A stretch of DNA of 16,108 nucleotides from Irpex lacteus (Eukaryota > Basidiomycota > Agaricomycetes > Polyporales > Irpicaceae), in the NCBI GenBank assembly GCA_001986395.2, contig MQVO02000186.1:1-16108 (forward strand), given 5' to 3'. The translations under genes and the position numbers were made by a program. The notes under the pieces are model-generated. The model was not told where the DNA came from. It did no database searches and saw nothing but the letters and a program-made list of their open reading frames with translations. This document shows, one piece after another, positions 14,276 to 16,108 of the stretch (its first letter is position 1; every line of letters starts with the position of its first letter).

Positions 14276-14315
14276 AAGTTTTCACTGTCTACCAATTCCA
14301 GTATTGGTTACTAAT

Positions 14316-14386
14316 AAGAGGACACGAGATTACAACTCGCATTACTAGCAATGAAAAAGGTGTGCATCCAATTACACTGAACCTCC
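14316..14386 (-). pseudogene. tRNA-like element, degenerate
   Basis: The minus strand starts GGAGGTTCA and has a 4-bp D arm GTGT/GCAC around AATTGGAT. Its perfect T stem GCGAG/CTCGT closes TTGTAAT. The acceptor pairs only over its first five positions (GGAGG with CCTCT), and the middle (CCTTTTTCATTGCTAGTAAT) forms no proper anticodon arm, although a CAT is present at the right place. It is probably a decayed tRNA, identity unresolved. Confidence 0.45.
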
Positions 14387-14467
14387 AAATAATATAAAAA
14401 TACATCACTTTATTATTTAATCTAGGATATGCTTTGTACCAATATGGTACCTACAAATAAACATAAA

Positions 14468-14498
14468 TAGTTAATAAAATAAATAATATTTTTAATTA
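14468..14498 (+). repeat. Partial third copy (31 bp) of the 138-bp repeat's 3' end
   Basis: TAGTTAATAAAATAAATAAT continuing to TTTTTAATTA equals the end of the 138-bp repeat, without the upstream part. Confidence 0.8.
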
Positions 14499-14639
14499 AG
14501 GAGAGTCAAGAAAGTTAAAATACTAGAGAATATACTGATAAATTTATCTCAAACATTAAAGGATAGTCCAGTGTCTCCGTATATATTATATAAAATATTT
14601 ACTATAATCTTTAATAAAATAAGATAATCTCACTTAAAA

Positions 14640-14670
14640 CAATCGTGTCTACCATTTCACCACCAATGCT
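14640..14670 (-). pseudogene. 5'-half tRNA-like fragment (Leu/Phe-like D arm)
   Basis: The minus strand reads AGCATTGGTGGTGAAATGGT then AGACACGATTG, with a D arm GTG...CAC typical of leucine tRNAs (GGTGGTGAAATGGTAGACAC). No matching anticodon arm, variable arm or 3' half follows. Confidence 0.35.
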
Positions 14671-14752
14671 ATTTCAGTTATCCTGACATAAACTCTAAAG
14701 ACATTATCATTACAGCTTAGTTACATAAACTTATGCTACTAAATTATTAAGA

Positions 14753-14890
14753 ATAGCAGAAACTAGTAAACAGACATAACGTAAGTCACAGTAAACAGTA
14801 CTGGAATAGTTACAGTAGTTTGGTTTACAAAATCAGTAGAGAACCTCCCCCCTAGTTAATAAAATAAATAATATTTTTAATTATCTATTA
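14753..14890 (+). repeat. 138-bp exact direct repeat, copy 2
   Basis: Identical to 13662-13799; the spacing between starts is 1091 bp. This copy is not preceded by the hydrophobic ORF, only by AT-rich spacer. Confidence 0.95.
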
Positions 14891-15019
14891 AGAAAAATAT
14901 ACATAATTAATTTAGTAAATCATACCGCAGGTGAGGATTGTGAGGGTTTATAATTGAATCAATCTAGGATCTATTTAAAGAATGAATAAATAAATAACTA
15001 ACTCCCTAGTGAGTTCGGC

Positions 15020-15090
15020 TAGTGAGTGAGGCTAGTGGTTAGGCCTCCACTTTACAGTGGCTACAGCTGTTCGAATCAGCTACACCCTAA
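15020..15090 (+). pseudogene. tRNA-like element with repeat-derived 5' end
   Basis: The D arm GGC-TAGTGGTTAG-GCC and T arm AGCTG-TTCGAAT-CAGCT are perfect. The anticodon stem CCAC/GTGG leaves a six-base loop TTTACA (a Val-like TAC with one base missing). The 3' end TACACCCTA needs a GGGTGTA partner, but the 5' end is TAGTGAG, part of a local CTAGTGAG repeat. The acceptor stem appears to have been overwritten. Confidence 0.5.
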
Positions 15091-15104
15091 ACAAATATCA
15101 GAAT

Positions 15105-15153
15105 CCCCAAAAAACTAGGAATTATAATTAATTCTAACTAGTTTTTTTTGGGG
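15105..15153 (-). repeat. Dispersed palindromic element, full copy, reverse orientation
   Basis: Arms CCCCAAAAAACTAG and CTAGTTTTTTTTGGGG surround GAATTATAATTAATTCTAA. It follows the tRNA-like element by 15 bases. Confidence 0.9.
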
Positions 15154-15382
15154 TGTATTTTGACTATGATAAAAAATAAGAAATATCAGAATTATTCTAT
15201 TATGATAATCCTCTGACAAATGTTAAATAAAATAAATAAAATAAAAAATAAATATAGTCCCCAAAAAACTAGGAATTAGAATTAATTCTAACTAGTTTTT
15301 TTGGGGTTACAGTATAAATTTAATTAATAAGGTAGTAAAATAAAATAATAGTAAATATGAACTATGAAAAAAATATAATTAA
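15154..15382. other. AT-rich spacer containing a further palindrome copy
   Basis: No gene is visible between the palindromes at 15105 and 15259 or between the latter and the rps3-like frame. Confidence 0.6.
15259..15306 (-). repeat. Dispersed palindromic element, full copy, reverse orientation
   Basis: Arms CCCCAAAAAACTAG and CTAGTTTTTTTGGGG surround GAATTAGAATTAATTCTAA, the exact inverse of the canonical copy at 11132-11178 over its core. Confidence 0.9.
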
Positions 15383-15690
15383 ATGAAAAAAGATTTTTTA
15401 AAATGAAAAGAGATATGATTATATATAATCTTAAATAAAGAGATTAATAATAAAGAATTAAAATTATTAAATGAGATAAAGATAATAAATTTATTAGAAA
15501 ATGAGAATAATACATTAAAAATAAGATTTTAATGGAAAATAGATTATTAAATATTCAAAAGATTAATGAATTAGATAATTGAAGAAGTGCAGTATATAAA
15601 TTTAATAAAAATACTTTAATAAATATAATGATAAATGATAAATTAAATGAATTTTTTAAATCTAAAAAAAAAAATAAAAAATATAAATAA
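15383..15690 (+). pseudogene. rps3: rps3-like reading frame, frameshifted and truncated
   Basis: The first frame from ATG 15383 (MKKDFLKWKEIWLYIILNKE, with TGA twice read as Trp) stops at TAA 15530-15532. The second, from ATG 15532 in another frame, reads MENRLLNIQKINELDNWRSA, then VYKFNKNTLINIMINDKLNE, and ends in a Lys-rich tail at 15690. W-x-x-x-x-Y-x-F/Y-N-K-N followed by a D-K-L block is typical of the start of fungal mitochondrial ribosomal protein S3, whose genes are extremely AT-rich. The Trp of that block is TGA, as expected for the mould mitochondrial code. Only the N-terminal quarter would be present. Resemblance is by memory of the family; AT-rich Asn/Lys/Ile composition could mislead. 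Confidence 0.4.
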
Positions 15691-15754
15691 AAGAGACAAT
15701 AAATATTGCTTAAGGCATATACAATACAACAAATTAATTATAATTTGTTTAATT

Positions 15755-16108
15755 TAACGAAAGAATTTAATTTTGGTTCCGATTTAACGTTATTCAGTAG
15801 TCTAAGACATGCAAATCTTTTTTCTTCGAAATTAATATTAGAAGAAAAGGTGTAAAGGTGAGTAATATAAGTTTAGATACCCTAAAGTCTTCTTAGATAG
15901 GAGATATTTCTTAAATTTTTTAATTTAAGAGAAATAATTAGCTATTTTTATTAATAAAGGAAATTTTCCGCTTTAGGATTCGATTTATTTTGATTAGGTT
16001 GTTGGTATGGGTAATGGCCTACCAAGCCTACGATCGAAAGCTATGCTTGAAAGAGCCTCTAGCCACATTGGGAATGAAATCTCCCTAGTAGAGTTATCTA
16101 CCAGCAGT
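15755..16108 (+). rRNA. rns: Mitochondrial small-subunit rRNA, 5' domain (3' end outside window)
   Basis: Conserved 5'-domain blocks are visible: TTTTGGTTCCGATTTAACG near 15770, AGACATGCAAATCTTT near 15804, GTGAGTAATATAAG near 15857, TGGTATGGGTAATGGCCTAC near 16002, CCAAGCCTACGATC near 16022, and CACATTGGGAATGAAATCTC near 16063, ending in CCAGCAGT at the window edge. The 5' end is placed by homology and could lie tens of bases upstream. Same strand as rnl. Confidence 0.93.

Noticed and set aside
1..16108. CRISPR array or bacterial operon signals
   Set aside because: The regularly recurring palindromes have no uniform spacers, and the gene content is organellar. Bacterial ribosome-binding sites and promoters do not apply.

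Overview
The window is a piece of a large, repeat-rich, AT-rich fungal mitochondrial genome, most likely from a filamentous basidiomycete (Agaricomycetes-like); the exact taxon is inferred. Supporting signs are a mitochondrial large-subunit rRNA (rnl, 3' two thirds) at the left edge, a mitochondrial small-subunit rRNA (rns, 5' part) at the right edge, a cox2 5' portion, scattered mitochondrial tRNAs, an in-frame TGA at an expected Trp position, homing-endonuclease (HE) debris and fragments of a linear-plasmid family-B DNA polymerase.

Layout. 1-1899 is rnl. About 1900-4225 is spacer holding trnM(CAU), trnE(UUC), a GC-rich cluster and the first copies of a roughly 45-bp palindrome. 4226-5056 is an ORF whose first 156 residues are COX2; it stops before the copper-binding domain and continues into an unrelated Ser/Asn-rich tail. 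5501-7566 is a graveyard: a nad5 fragment, a group II intron reverse-transcriptase start, a GIY-YIG/LAGLIDADG chimera and a stop-broken HE-like gene on the minus strand. 8222-8623 (minus) and 11616-11741 (plus) are pieces of plasmid-type DNA polymerase. 8765-9742 is a tRNA cluster: trnA on minus; trnH and trnV on plus; Phe-like and Lys-like remnants on minus. It is followed by a candidate multi-branched RNA at 9761-9890 and a small membrane-protein ORF (9963-10319, minus). 12097-13286 holds LAGLIDADG remnants, a 39-nt perfect antisense copy of rnl and a group I intron fragment. 13477-13665 is a second small hydrophobic ORF, followed by a 138-bp exact direct repeat whose second copy lies 1.1 kb downstream. 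15383-15690 is a broken rps3-like reading frame just ahead of rns.

The most striking pattern is the dispersed palindrome. Its ends read CCCCAAAAAACTAG and CTAGTTTTTTGGGG around an AT-rich inner palindrome, with a TTC on one side only that gives it a direction. I count ten full copies, one nested composite and three half copies. All lie outside rRNA, tRNA and recognisable exon sequence, but several sit exactly at gene-fragment borders. Copies up to 13.3 kb point one way (apart from the one nested at 2.2 kb); the three after 14.2 kb point the other way. It behaves like a mobile or recombinogenic hairpin element, comparable in concept to yeast mitochondrial GC clusters but different in sequence. 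A second family of CCTTTTTT...AAAAAAGG hairpins sits around genes.

Functional content is probably the two rRNAs, five tRNAs and perhaps the two small ORFs. Most other coding sequence looks decayed. A complete cox2, nad5 and rps3 must be elsewhere if the organelle is respiratory-competent.
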